The notes below the pieces were generated by a model that did not search any database, was not told the origin of the DNA, and saw only the letters and a list, made by a program, of their open reading frames with translations. 64,000 bases of DNA. It comes from Bettongia penicillata ogilbyi (lineage: Eukaryota > Chordata > Mammalia > Diprotodontia > Potoroidae). The stretch is taken from the NCBI GenBank assembly GCA_023548195.1, contig JAJHZJ010000335.1, positions 4,435,967-4,499,966 on the forward strand, written 5' to 3'. The translations under genes and the position numbers were made by a program. This document shows, piece after piece, positions 1-11,333 of the stretch; positions within the stretch are counted from its first letter, which is position 1, and the number at the start of each line of letters is the position of its first letter.

Positions 1-991
1 TAGATGGCCTTTGAGGATCTCTCAGCTCTAAAGCTAAGCTTCTAGAATTTCTTGTCTCTCTTTTGTCTGCCTTATCTGTACGGATCAGTTCTGGTTCTAA
101 TTGGCTGTGTGGCCTCACTTCATTAGGTGCCAGTTTCCTAGTTTGTCCAGTGAGACTGCTGGACTAGGTCAGTGTTTCTCAAAATAATTTACATAAAACT
201 TTTTGGTTTGAACTGTACTGACTGCCTTCATATATACTGGAGTGAAAGGGTATAGGCTTCCCTTGATAGCCTGATCCTTGTATATTTTGAGAAATGGAAT
301 ATTCATAACCAAGTCACCTGCTGTTTTTGGAAACAAGGGCATTCTGGCCAATCTATCTGAAAGAAAAGGGACTGATTTACAACTTAGGGATAGTCTGGGC
401 CTATGAACCCCACCAAATGAGTGCTTTGTTTCTGCTGGAGGGGAAAATCCTTTCTAAACAAGGTTTGCGGGGAGTGTGACTGGGAGGGAAGGAAAAAAAG
501 CAGTAAACACACAGGCTCCTTCCCTGCCTTCTCTCATCAGGGGTTCCTCCCCTTTGTCAAGAGGGAAAGAGAGGGCCATGGGCTAAGTTAAAGGGAAAAG
601 CAGAGACAATACAGGCCTCCTTCTCTGCAGTGACCCTGATATGAAGGTAGAAGCAGCATTGGCTGTTTGGGGGGCAAGAAGGGGAAGAGTGGCTCAGGCC
701 CTGATCTCCTTGACTTCCTCCAGTTCCCCTCTTGAATTGGGCTGGCAAGGCTCTGCTCCTGCTTCTGCTAGCTTGATCTCCTTTAGCGCTCAGGACCCTA
801 GGCTGGACCAGCCCCTGGCTTTCCTTCTTGCCTCTCTTCTCCCAGGTAACAAGTCTTTCAGTGGGCCAACCAGGCCTCAGACTCCTCCTCTTTTGAGAGG
901 CACCTAATTGCATATTTAGTATCAGCTTTTTCATGAACTGTCTATAGCATGTAGAACATCAGCTGTCAGTCTGGAAAACTTTAGGCTCGAC

Positions 992-1158
992 CAGGGATAG
1001 GAAACCTGTGGCTTCAAAGCCACGTGTGACCCTCTAGGTCCTCAAGCAGCCCTTTGACTGAATCCAAACTTCACCAAACAAATCCAGGGCAAGTTTGGAT
1101 TCAAAGGGCCATACTTGAGAACCTAAAGGGCCTCAAGGCCGCAGGTTCCCCTCCCCTG
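992..1158. mobile_element. hAT-type palindromic MITE with imperfect 8-bp target-site duplication
   Basis: The left end begins CAGGGATAGGAAACC and the right end finishes GGTTCCCCTCCCCTG. The two halves are inverted copies of each other over roughly 70 bases, with a short centre and no coding capacity. The flanks are GGCTCGAC (984-991) and GGCTAGAT (1159-1166), identical at 6 of 8 positions, as expected for an aged hAT duplication. The family name is not claimed. Confidence 0.8.
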
Positions 1159-2469
1159 GGCTAGATAGATGTCTAAAAGAATTGAGGTCTTTTCTGACTC
1201 TTAGGAGCCTGAGATTCTGTGGCAGTATTATGCCCCTCAGAACCCTGTATTCTCTAATAGCTGTTTGGCATGCAGACTACTATAGTGTGCGGTTCTTGAG
1301 ATCTCAAACCCACAACCAAAACTCAATAGACAACTCACCCAGAACAACTGGAGTCCAGGCTGATCTGGTGCTTAACAGAATCTGAATTCTTTCCTCTTAG
1401 CTTTTCAAAATTTCTACTTGGTTTTTGAGGAAAACAAGGTTGTTTCTGAGTAAACTCCCAATTTCAGGTCAAAATTATTTTCTTCACAGCCATCTGTCCT
1501 GGCTGCGTCTTAATCCCTGGGTTCCCTGAACAGAAATCTCTTTCCCAGACCCTCAAAGTAGGTCACATTCAGTCCGTTTGTGTTGGCTAAGTCAAGTTAT
1601 TTTCTAGTTTCCTTGGCTAGAAATGTTTATGCTAATAACCTCAAATTTCTTTTTGTCCAATTTATTCGTCACCTCTTGGTTTGGTTCCTACTTAATGCCC
1701 TGAATCACCTCAGCTCCAAGCTTTAGCACTAGTCTGCTACAGGTTGATATTCTCAAGGATCCTTATTTTGACATTGAAGCACAAGATAGCTCATCTACAC
1801 TGAAAGGAGGTATCACATGGACATTTCACATCATATATAATTGGGAGAGAGGCTACTCCCATGGAAACATTCACTGAGCGCTGTAGGCCTTCAGAGAAGG
1901 GTGAGGCCCGGGTTTGAATTCCAGACAAGTTCTCTAAGGCTCCTTCTAGCTCTAAATCCAATGATGACTCTTGTTTGTCATAGTAAGGAGATAGTTCTCA
2001 AGGGTTCTTGGAGAAGATAGGACTTAGTAAAGGTATTATACCAGTTTAAAAGCTTCTTTCTCCTCCCCCTCCAACCCGGGAATATTTCAGTGTCCAGTAG
2101 TGCTGTACTAAAGGTCTAAATGTCAGAGATATACTAACATTCTTCACTAGGGCCCATACCTCATTGAATCAGGCACCCACTGAAAGATGCCACTTTGTCA
2201 GTTCTCCCTACAAATATAGGAAATAAAGACTTCCATGATACTAAATCTTGAATGTGCTCAATTCTCCCCTCCATACACTAAGGTGGAATATGTAGGTGTA
2301 TGAGCCCTGTTGCTAATCTTGAAGCTAAAAAAAAAAATCTGAGTACTTAAATAACTATACCGTTAAAGGTAAACAGAGTCTAGAGTCCTGGGATGACATT
2401 CACTGTAACCTAAGGACAGCAACCGCTTCTTGATGATTATTTTATACCTTTTTCCCTCATTCACCCAAC

Positions 2470-2590
2470 CATTGCCTAGCATTCTGCTTTGCATAAAGTA
2501 GGTGAATAATAAATGGTTGTTTAGCAAGTGAAACAAGTATTGAACATTTACTATATGTCTAGCACTATATAACAAGTTCTGTGGCAAGGA
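2470..2590. repeat. Two opposed L2 3'-end fragments
   Basis: The first part (about 2470-2525) reads as a plus-strand L2 tail, a short-peptide-like remnant ending in AATAAATGGTTG. The second (about 2535-2588) reads as the same tail on the minus strand, with TTGAACATTTACTATATG. The copies are short and diverged. Confidence 0.5.
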
Positions 2591-3119
2591 GTAAATGTCT
2601 CTTTTGGAATGGTGCTAAAAGAATAGGTCTAAGGATAAAATATTTTTCTTTCAACCTATTATGATGTTCATGATTGGAAGAATCTTAATTTCTCAGCTGT
2701 CACATGCATAGTCCAAAGGATCCTGGAACACATGGTGCACTGTGTTCTGTAGAAGAGGCAATGCAAAGTCTTGGTTTGTTTCTCCATGTTAATCAAGTCT
2801 GTCTCCTCTCTCCAACTCCATCCAGGCAAGTGGATACCATCACAAAGTTCATCTACGATAACATCCAGGTACTACAGAGCTGTGTGGGAAGATTGAACTT
2901 GCATTCCATAATAGTAGTAGTTACTACCCATGGATAGCCCAAGCAATTTCACCTCATTCCACTTAGCATTTACTGTGTCTGCCATGTCTCTGGGCCTGAC
3001 CTGGTGTGATTCAGCTTCTGGTCAGGTGAAACTATCTTAGCAGTGACTGCCAAGCAGCTCAGATGTGCACAGGCCTGACACCAATGGCACAGTAGGAAGA
3101 GGCGGAGGCTCCCATCACC

Positions 3120-3255
3120 ACTGGGCCACAGAGCAGCTGTGTTAGCTAGCTCTTAGCCTCCTTATCTGTAAGTGGATACCTGTCCTTCCTACTTGGTTAG
3201 GAGGATCAGTTTTGATGATTACATGAAAGTACTTTTAAAAATATTAAGTACTATG
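3120..3255 (+). repeat. MIR SINE fragment
   Basis: It shows the degraded MIR order: a CTTAGCCTCCTTATCTGTAA segment, a run like GGAGGATC, then a tail resembling TATTAAGTACTATGTAAA. It is strongly diverged. Confidence 0.5.
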
Positions 3256-4038
3256 TAAAAAAAAAATGTATCAATCACCACCATTATTTAACAGTGTCCT
3301 TTGTTGAGATTATAAATTACATGTTGGTATAATGGGTACCAATTACCGTCTCTGCTGGTTAATAATCGTTATTCGGGATTGCAACCCACAGCATCCAAGC
3401 CTCAGGATTTTCCTGCATCATCCAGTAATGCAAATATCACCCATGTGAGACAGGGAAAACCGCAGTGGGCACCACCTGAGCTGAGCTTGTGATGCTGACT
3501 AACCAGGGACTTAAGATGACAGGAAACCGAATGGTGGATCATGACAATGGATATGTGTGGCAGGAGGGAGACAGTACTTGCAGCGTCAGGCATTCTTATT
3601 GTGTTAGAATACTCCAATCACAAATAGACAGGAGGGAAAAATGAAGCCAGAAATCTCAATGAGGCAAATTAAATTACTGGCAGTTGAGTAAAATGTTAAA
3701 AAAAATTGTCCTGGGGTAGTGGGTTGTGGGGGAAGAGTCACTATTTTCTGTATGACAGCCAATAAATTCTAGTTATTTTGTGATGACTTTGCTTCCAGAT
3801 TCTTTAGAACCTGTGTTCAAAAGGCTTCTCCCTATCCTGGGACTTGCTACACAAATTCGCTCAACGCCAGAATCAAGAATTCAGGAATCTGGGAGATTTG
3901 AGAACAGCTATTCTCACTTCCCAAAGCCTCATATACATATGGAATTAGTTTGCTTGAGCTAACTGCATGATCCCATATGAACTATTAAGTGCATATACCA
4001 CGAGCAGAAAGGCAGCAGTGAGGGTAACGGGCAGGGGC

Positions 4039-4056
4039 GGGGGGGGGGGGGGGGGG
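4039..4056 (+). repeat. G homopolymer, 18 bases
   Basis: There are eighteen consecutive G, preceded by a short G-rich stretch from 4025. It could form a G-quadruplex or be length-variable. No gene is attached to it. Confidence 0.9.
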
Positions 4057-5639
4057 CTGACCTTGGAGCTAGCTGTCCCTTGTTCCCCGTTTGGGTTCCT
4101 TGACCAATCCAGTCAGAGTGTTGAACAAATCATTTTCCCACTAGGTGCTTCCATTTTCTCAACAATAAAATGGGAATAAGAATCTTTGCTTTTTGCTCCC
4201 CTCTACATAGTCTCTATAGCAAGTGGACCCATAACATTTGTTTCCAGGGGAGACCAGTCCTTTAGATGTTCCCTCTTTTTTTTTTTTTAATTTGCTGTAG
4301 GAAGCCTTTGTCTTCCAGTAACAGAGATGGGAAAGCAGGCTCATGGAGCACCTGGGTCCTGGAGTTTAAGAATATAACAAAGTGAGTGTTAACTCCCATT
4401 GGCTCCATGGTAATGACTTTATTCCAGAAGACCCTTTTGGATTTGGAACGTCGAAATATTAGTATATGTAACCCATGTTATTTAATGTGTTCAAGTATTA
4501 AATCAAAATGTCTTATATGCTTCAAAACTCTTGATAATTCCAAGAAAATTAAAATAACCCTATATCAATATGAGTTAAGAGAAAATGTGTGACTCTCCCT
4601 CCCAGATCCCCAGGATCTTTGTCACATCTGAATTTTCCTCCAAGGAATTTTTTTTTTCATAGCTATGTCAGTTTTACTTTAGATTCCTTTCTCATTTAAA
4701 GTAACTTGATCCAGTACGAAAGGCCTTAGCCTTTGGTTGCAACAGGTAACAAAATACAAACAGTTCATGAGAGGGTCCTCCATTATCTTCATGGGTTCTA
4801 TACTTTCATTGCCTTCCATTTAGAAGGCATGGCCACCTCCCCTCCCTCCTTCTAGCTGGCAGTGCTGCCCCAAAACCCCACCCCCGTTTCTGAATAGGGG
4901 AAAATGGATTATCCAAGGATGACTTGAACCCTAACCCCAACCTTCTCTTCTTACAGCCCTCCTTGTAACTGCCACTGAAAGGGCTACAACACAGGCTTGA
5001 GGACAGCAGACATTTTTTATCCAGATGACTGCCTTAGTTACACCATGGAGATTTATCCTTTTCCTGGAGATTGATGTAACACATCCATGGTTGGGATGGT
5101 GTGCCACCCAAAGGCTCTCAGTAATAAGGAGCGTGGTACCTGGTTGTATTATTCAACCCGCTAGTTACCGTAATACCCAACAGTTGGCTGTGGTTTCATA
5201 GGATCAGCTCTTCCTAATTCAGACATTTTCAGTGGGTTGATTGATATTGGCCAGTATATTCAAAGATCAAGTTGGCCTCTCAGTCCTTCAGCCTCCTCTC
5301 CCACCTCCAATCCATCTGCACTTTTAGGAATCCAAGCAGGGAAGGGAGCAGTCGGCAGCATTCTTTTCGATGCTCTGTCCCGCAGCCTCACTCTTAGCCA
5401 TAAGACTTTGGGGAAAACTAAACAGTAGTTCCTCACAAGAAAGTGAGCCCTAACAAATGCAACTTTCCATTGGCTAATGTGATTTTATTCAACTTTTTCA
5501 CAATATGAAAGTCTGGTTGTGCGTGACACAGAGCTAGCTCCTCCGTAGCGAAGCTAATTTCGTTTCTGTCCTAATCTCTGGGGACTTTAGAAATCTACCT
5601 ATCATGCAGGGTCTTGGGAGAAGCATGGACACTGAATGA

Positions 5640-5810
5640 GGCAGCAGAGTCCAATGGAAAGAGCACTGAACTTGCACTTGGGAGATCTGGGGTCTGATAT
5701 GACTTTACTACTTTTCCTCACTGGGTCTCAATTTATTCCTCTAGAAAATGAGTGGCTTAGGCTAGCACTAGGCCCCTTCTGGTTCTAAATGCTCTGAGAC
5801 AATTGTGTCC
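5640..5810 (+). repeat. MIR SINE
   Basis: It has the MIR order: AATGGAAAGAGCACTGAAC, then a GGGAGATCTGGGGTCTGAT segment, then CTCACTGGGTCTCAATTTAT, then a tail around CCCCTTCTGGTTCTAAATGC. Confidence 0.75.
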
Positions 5811-6094
5811 AGGTGACAAAGAGAGTTAAGATGCCCAAATCAGATTATCTTTGAGGTTTCCAAGAGCAGTCTGTGAACTAGGAAGGGAGGTGATGGGGAA
5901 GGGAAGCCTCATATGGCCTTGAGAATGCATGTGGTCTCAAGTATGAAGGCTAGCATCAAGATAAACCTCTCCTCACCCCCACCGCCATGCAAAGGCAGGT
6001 TTGGAAGGGGCCTCCGTGTTATATGGGAGATAAGGGAGCTACAGTAAAAGTGACGAATGAGGCTGAAGGACAATTATTTGTGCCTTTCTATCAG

Positions 6095-6407
6095 GTCCCT
6101 GTGCTGGATTCCAAAAGTAACTTCTATGTCCATGCTGCTGGGTAAAACTTTCTCTCTGATCCCTAAGATCCCTCAGAATCCTGTAAAAAGGAAAAAGAAG
6201 AAAACAAAATGGAAACTTCCGGGAAGGCCTAGACTGACTAAGAGAGAGCAGCACAGTCTACTTGGAAAAAGGGGGAACCTTAATCCAAAAAGAAAATATG
6301 ACTTCAAATCTCCAGTAACATCCAAAAAAGATGTCAAAAGAACAACGAGTTCCTTGAAAATCTTGAACTTCTCCGAAGTAGGAGGCTGTATCACGGACAG
6401 ATTCTGA
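6095..6407 (+). CDS. Candidate last coding exon of an upstream plus-strand gene (AGBL2 by synteny)
   Basis: A good acceptor (pyrimidine tract, then TATCAG at 6089-6094) opens a reading frame that runs to a TGA at 6405-6407, about 104 codons. Its product would be a strongly basic, low-complexity C-terminal tail with a KRKKKKTKWKL segment and scattered Ser/Thr/Lys. Some 750 bases of repeat-poor sequence follow, ending in AATAAA at 7160-7165, which fits a terminal exon with its 3' UTR. In human the gene upstream of MTCH2 in the same orientation is AGBL2 (a cytosolic carboxypeptidase), so this may be its last exon. I do not recognise the residues as AGBL2 and no upstream exon was identified, so the assignment is positional inference. 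A chance open frame is possible. Confidence 0.4.
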
Positions 6408-7159
6408 CAGCATGACGCAAGAATATCCTCTGGAGGAATACTTCAGAAGTTCATAAGACACACTCACAAGGCAAGTTATGAAGGATACCGAAAACAAGGC
6501 AAATTTCACTTGTTGCTGTTGCTACTTATACAAACTTCAAAGGAAAAACTTGCCGACAACTTCTCTCACTTGAGATACCAGGTTTGGGTTAATGTAAAAG
6601 CAAAGAGGGTCTAATTTGTAATCTTCCCCTAATGGTGGAATTATTCTGAAAATCTTCCAAATTGAAGGTGGAGAAGGCAGGATGAGGAAGAGACTTCTCT
6701 GCAGGAATCTGTGGGCTCAATCCAGAAAAGGATTTGGAAGTGTTTTGCTTTTTGTTTTTTCTTCAATTATTTTTCGTAACAATCACATTTCCAGTGTTTG
6801 TGTCTTTTCCCCCAAAGTGAGGGTTTGGGGTGTAGGACTTTTCTCAAGTACCTTCATGAGGAACTTCATTTTTCCAACTAAGCAAATAAGGATCATTTGA
6901 AAATAGAATCTGATGTCACAATCGAGTCTACATTAACATGCTGTCCTCTGTATTCCCAAGCAAATGCAATTCCTCCAACAAATTGTGCTTGAAGACAACC
7001 AAGGAAGTCATTTCCATTTTATGACCCATCATTTTGTGTTTCTGACAAGCACTGTTTTCCTCTCTGTTCAGGAAATGTATTTTTCTTATCACACTGCATT
7101 TAAATACAATTGTTTCTCTAGGGAAGTAAGCCATCTCTAACTGTCCTTTTTTTTTTTGT

Positions 7160-7165
7160 AATAAA
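7160..7165 (+). terminator. Polyadenylation signal AATAAA of the candidate terminal exon
   Basis: A canonical hexamer is followed by a T/G-rich stretch (CCTGTTTTGCTTCTG). It lies about 750 bases after the stop codon of the candidate exon at 6095-6407. Confidence 0.45.
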
Positions 7166-7279
7166 GTCCTGTTTTGCTTCTGAACAATACTGTTTTTATG
7201 TCAACCTCCTTACTACCAATTATTCTTACTTAACATGTGGCACCAAGATCTACTAAGGGCTAAATAACAATCGTTTTTT

Positions 7280-7450
7280 GTTGCTCACTTGTGTCAGACT
7301 CTTCATGATCCCATTGGGGTTTTCTTGGCAAAAATACTGGAGTGGTTTGACATTTTACAGATGAGGAAACTGGGCCCAACAGGGTTAAGTAACCAAGGTC
7401 ACACAGGTAAGTGTCTCAGGTTGGATTTGAACTCAGGTCTTCCCATGAGA
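7280..7450 (-). mobile_element. Marsupial tRNA/RTE-type SINE, minus strand
   Basis: It is read here as the complement: GACTCTTCATGATCCCATT (the RTE-like tail), then TACTGGAGTGG, then TTTACAGATGAGGAAACTG, a MIR-like core with GGTCACACAGGTAAG, and TTTGAACTCAGGTCTTCC. The same family occurs at 7590, 28285, 39165, 51960 and 61310. Confidence 0.75.
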
Positions 7451-7589
7451 AAGGGTAATTTTAAAAAATTTTTACATGTAAATAAAATTTTTTAATTTTC
7501 CTTTTTAAAAATCTTGAGTTCCAAATTCTCTCCCTCCTTCCTCCCCTGCCCTCCTTAAGAAAGCAAGCAATTTGCTATAGATTGTACGT

Positions 7590-7830
7590 ATGGGCACTAG
7601 GTGGCACTGGGCCTGGAGTCAGGAAGACTCATCTTCCTGAGTCCAAATCTGGCTTCAGACACTACCAATGTCACCTTGGACAAGACACGTAGTCCTGTTC
7701 ACCTCAGTTTCCTCATCTGTAAAATGAGCTGGAGAAGGAGATGGCAAACCACTCCAGTATCTTTGCCAAGAAAATCTCAAATGGGATCATGAAGAGTCAA
7801 ACACAAGTGAAAAACAACTGAACTGAATAA
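7590..7830 (+). mobile_element. Marsupial tRNA/RTE-type SINE, near full length
   Basis: The order is a tRNA-like head (CACTAGGTGGCACTGGGCCT, GGAGTCAGGAAGACTCATC), a core with CACCTCAGTTTCCTCATCTG, and the tail AAATGAGCTGGAGAAGGAGA followed by GGCAAACCACTCCAGTATC and GGGATCATGAAGAGTCAAAC. This tail marks SINEs mobilised by RTE LINEs in marsupials and is the best lineage marker in the window. Confidence 0.85.
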
Positions 7831-7959
7831 TATGAGGTCATACAAAACATGTTTCCATATTAGCCACGATGCAAAAGAAAACACAGACCAAAAAGTGTTT
7901 AAAAGTATGCTTCAATCTACATTCAGACTTCATTAGTTCTTTCTTTGGAGATAGAAGCA

Positions 7960-8645
7960 TTTTTCACCCTAAGACCTTTGGAACTGTCTTGGGTCACTGT
8001 ATTGCTCAGAATAGCTAGAGCCATTCACAGTTGATCACTGTACAATATTGCCATTACCGTATACAGTATTCTTTGGATCTGCTCACTTCTCTTTGCAACA
8101 ATCCTATTTCTTATAGCACAATAGTATTCCATCACAATCATATACCATAACTTGTTCAGTCATTCCCCAACTGAGACTCATCCCTCAAATGTCCAATTCT
8201 TTAGCACCCCAAAAAGAGCTGCTATATTTTTGTACATATGGGAAACTTCTTTGGGATACATACCTAGTATGGTATTATTGCTGGATCAAAGTATGCACAG
8301 TTTTATAGCCCTTTGGGTATAGTCCCAAATTTCTCTCCAGATTGGTTGGATCAGTTCGCAATACCACCAACAGTGCATTAGTGTTCCAATTTTTGTACAT
8401 TCCCTCCAACATTTGTCATTTTCCTTTTCTGGCATATCATGTGTGAGGTAGTACCTCAAAGTTGTTTTAAGCTGCATTTCTCTAATCAATAGTGGTTTAG
8501 AGTCTTTTTTCATATGACTATAAATAGCTTTGATTTCTTCTGAAAACTGCTTGTTCAAATCACTTTGACCATTTATCAGTTAAGGAATACCTCGTATTCT
8601 TACAGATTTGACTCAGTTTTCCCTATATTCGAGAAATGAAACCTT
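7960..8645 (-). mobile_element. L1 LINE fragment: ORF2 C-terminus and 3' part
   Basis: The minus strand between 8558 and 8286 encodes about 90 residues that match the L1 ORF2 C-terminal region. They include MKKDSKPLLIREMQLKTTLR, then a cysteine motif CWRECTKIGTLMHCWW and a segment IQPIWREIWDY. The reading frame breaks afterwards and diverged 3' sequence continues to about 7960. No intact ORF2 remains. Confidence 0.85.
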
Positions 8646-8864
8646 TGTCAAAGAAACATGTTATAAATTTTTTTAAAGTTCCTTAATAGAAGCAGACTGT
8701 ATCAAATTGCCTTGTGCATGCCCCAAGGTGGTAAAATAGATTTAAATTTTCAAAAAAATATAATAGCCTTTCATCGCCTCACCTAGAGTCAAATAACATC
8801 CTCAACTTGTAGGACACTGGTTTAGGAGTGATATTTTGTTAAAGCCAATCTCTGTCCTCAATAA

Positions 8865-9105
8865 TTAAATTCAACAGACATTAAGTATATACAAGGCACT
8901 ACTGTGGTAGGCCTCGCAGATGTAGAAAGCCAAATGGCAAAGGTCTGTGTTCTCAAGGAACTTAAAAGACTCCAGGAAGAGGTGAGATATGCCAAGTATG
9001 CAGAAAAGGATAATACAAGATTGAGGCAGTGCCTGAGCTGAATTTTGATGAAAGGATTCAGAAAGTCCTATATAAGGAAGGAGTATGTTGTAGACATGGG
9101 AGAAC
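8865..9105 (-). repeat. L2 LINE 3' fragment, minus strand
   Basis: It reads as antisense L2: CAACAGACATTAAGTATATA, CAAGGCACTACTGTGG, TTCTCAAGGAACTTAAAAG, and further diverged sequence. These are the L2 tail elements in antisense order. Confidence 0.65.
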
Positions 9106-9544
9106 AACGGTGCAAATTACTTTAGGTCAACAGTAACATTATACAGTTCTCTAATACTATATATGTACAGTGTTAGGAGCAGAAGTATCTTTGTGTTTTT
9201 GAGAAAAGGTTACTGGGAAGATATAATTTTTATAGTTAACAGCTCACTCACCAAAACGTCCTATTGTGACACCCCACTATGGCACGCAGGTCACGACCCT
9301 GGGCTCTCCAAAGCTCTGGCAGGTTCTGTCACCATGGAAAGGTTTCAAGTAGGGTTCTAGCAACAGATGGCATCTGATAGCCAAGTACTGAGGGTGTTTA
9401 TCACCAAGAGGCTGGATGCCTATGCCCTAGCTGACCCCCATGCCTGTAAAGCTCGGCCTCTTCCCTTCTCTGGCTTCTTTCACAACTTCTGCAGGAAGCC
9501 TTTCTCAGTATTCCCAACTGCTGCTGACTTCTACCTTGAGATCC

Positions 9545-9715
9545 CTTCCTAGTCTCTGTACAGATTATGTACCTAAAAGTTGTTACATGTTGTCTCTTCC
9601 ATTAGAATGTCAGTTCCTTGAAAGCAGGAACTGTTTTTTGACTTGCAATACATCCACAGCACATATCCCAGTGACAGGACAGAGTGTGCATTTAATAAAC
9701 GATTACTGATGACTG
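9545..9715 (+). repeat. L2 LINE 3' end, plus strand
   Basis: It shows the sense L2 tail order: TTGTCTCTTCCATTAGAATG, CAGTTCCTTGAAAGCAGGAA, then GTGCATTTAATAAACGATTA. Confidence 0.75.
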
Positions 9716-11333
9716 GTAATGGCGAACCACACGCACACACTTTATTGTGCTCATTCCTGAACAGCCCCCTTCCATTTCTTCGGCAGTAACAGCTGACAGT
9801 GACAAAGTGGGGATTATCCAGAATCGCAGTTTTTAAATGATCTATAACTTGTTTGTTGCTACTCTAAATGACAGCTACTGACCAAGTATACATGTTACTG
9901 GAGGAACTAAACATATCAATCTTTATGTTCTCACTAAACAAAACCAGAAGTTGTAATTAAATAGGAGAATGGCTCACAGATTCTCACACAAGGAAACTGG
10001 AAGAGCTGGTTTTATTCTGCATCCAAAGACAAGAAGATAACACCTCATAGGACATTTTGTCACCTTACTGGATATGTTATGTAAGTTTTTGCAAAAAGAC
10101 TACCATGAATAACTGCAGTTTACGTACCATTTACAGATGGTGCAGAAATTCTAATATGTCACTAAGTTTCCCTTTCTCCTAATCAAATCAATCTATATTT
10201 GGTATTTGGTAACTTCAATGCAAAGGGAAGCATAGGTGAGAATGTATATGGGAAAACATGCATCAGGAAAAAGGAATGAGTGAAGTCAAAAAGGATCAGA
10301 CTGTTCAAAAGCCTCACATTTACATATCATGAATACTTCAAGAAAATAAGCAATAGGCACTTGACAGCATGGCAAGCACCTAAGAAGGTCCAAGAAAATG
10401 AAATTGATTCTATCTTGACAGGAAATGCCATTATTAATACAGAAGTCCTACCTGAATGAGCTACCTAGATGTAATCAGCCCACCTGTTTATCAGAGCAAC
10501 CATCAAAACTGTTACAAAGCTAGAAAAATCAAAACAAAAAGGCAGCAGCACACAACTGAAACAATTTATTCCTGCCATATTCAAACAAGTTACTCATAAT
10601 GAAAAATGGGTAGTAGATAGAAAAAAGGTATACAGACCCTAACAATCTCATACATAAGTTTAGCTGATATAAACCCACTTCTATAATAAAAAGTATGAGA
10701 TCCTTAAAAAGTATCCTAGTCAACCAACAATTTAATTGCCAAGAAGAGAGACCTAGTATCCAAAGGCAATACTGCTTTAGGCTACAAACGGATTTGTAAA
10801 ATCTAGAAGAGAATGAGGGAAGATTGTGTGCAATATCACCTCTCTGTTTTAACTGAGAAAAGTTATGGAGAAAGTAAAATAAATTTAAAATAAGCTCAGA
10901 AAGTGATCCAAATTTCCAAAAATAAAGTTAGATCAAAAGTTATCCTAAGGGTATTTAAGATGAAAATGGAGGGACAGGGGGAAAAAATAAAGATCTGCAA
11001 AGTTTTGATAACAAACTATCATCATCATGGACAGCAGAACCACCTTGACTTTCAATGTACTGCTAGAGCAGAAATGTCACTAAAGAGAACATAGATGGGG
11101 AAATCAGGCATATTAAACATCCTAAAACTCAGGGTTTTAGATATTTAAAGATACCTATCCTAGAAGTGACACACCTTTGCGAGGGCTGAAGGATCAATTC
11201 ACATATATCTGGAGGAAAGAGAGGTAAAGAAAAGACATCTTAGACGTTACTGACACCAAAATAAAACAAAATAAAAAGGAGGGCCCTAGGCTTTCATGAG
11301 CAACATCTCCGCAGTCCCAAAGCCAGCCCCCAG
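9716..11333. other. Mostly unique AT-rich DNA between repeats and the MTCH2 CpG island
   Basis: No gene, RNA or recognisable repeat is visible here. TTTATT at 9741-9746 could be a minus-strand polyadenylation signal, but no minus-strand exon supports it. The base composition changes sharply at about 11,330, where the CpG island begins. Confidence 0.5.

Larger units (their letters stand above)
1..6094. other. Stretch without a supported gene (contains small repeats listed separately)
   Basis: No open frame here is long or conserved enough for me to call an exon. I see a hAT-type MITE, two L2 tails, MIR fragments, an 18-base G run and short A or T runs. By synteny with human 11p11.2 this stretch could hold introns and late exons of AGBL2, but I recognise none of its catalytic carboxypeptidase exons. 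Confidence 0.5.

Noticed and set aside
2826..2868. 43-nt exon-like segment flanked by CATCCAG and GTACTA
   Set aside because: Too short to recognise, with no neighbouring exon that joins it in phase; splice-like sites of this quality occur by chance.
9741..9746. Possible minus-strand polyadenylation signal
   Set aside because: No minus-strand exon or open frame with conservation is seen between here and the MTCH2 island.
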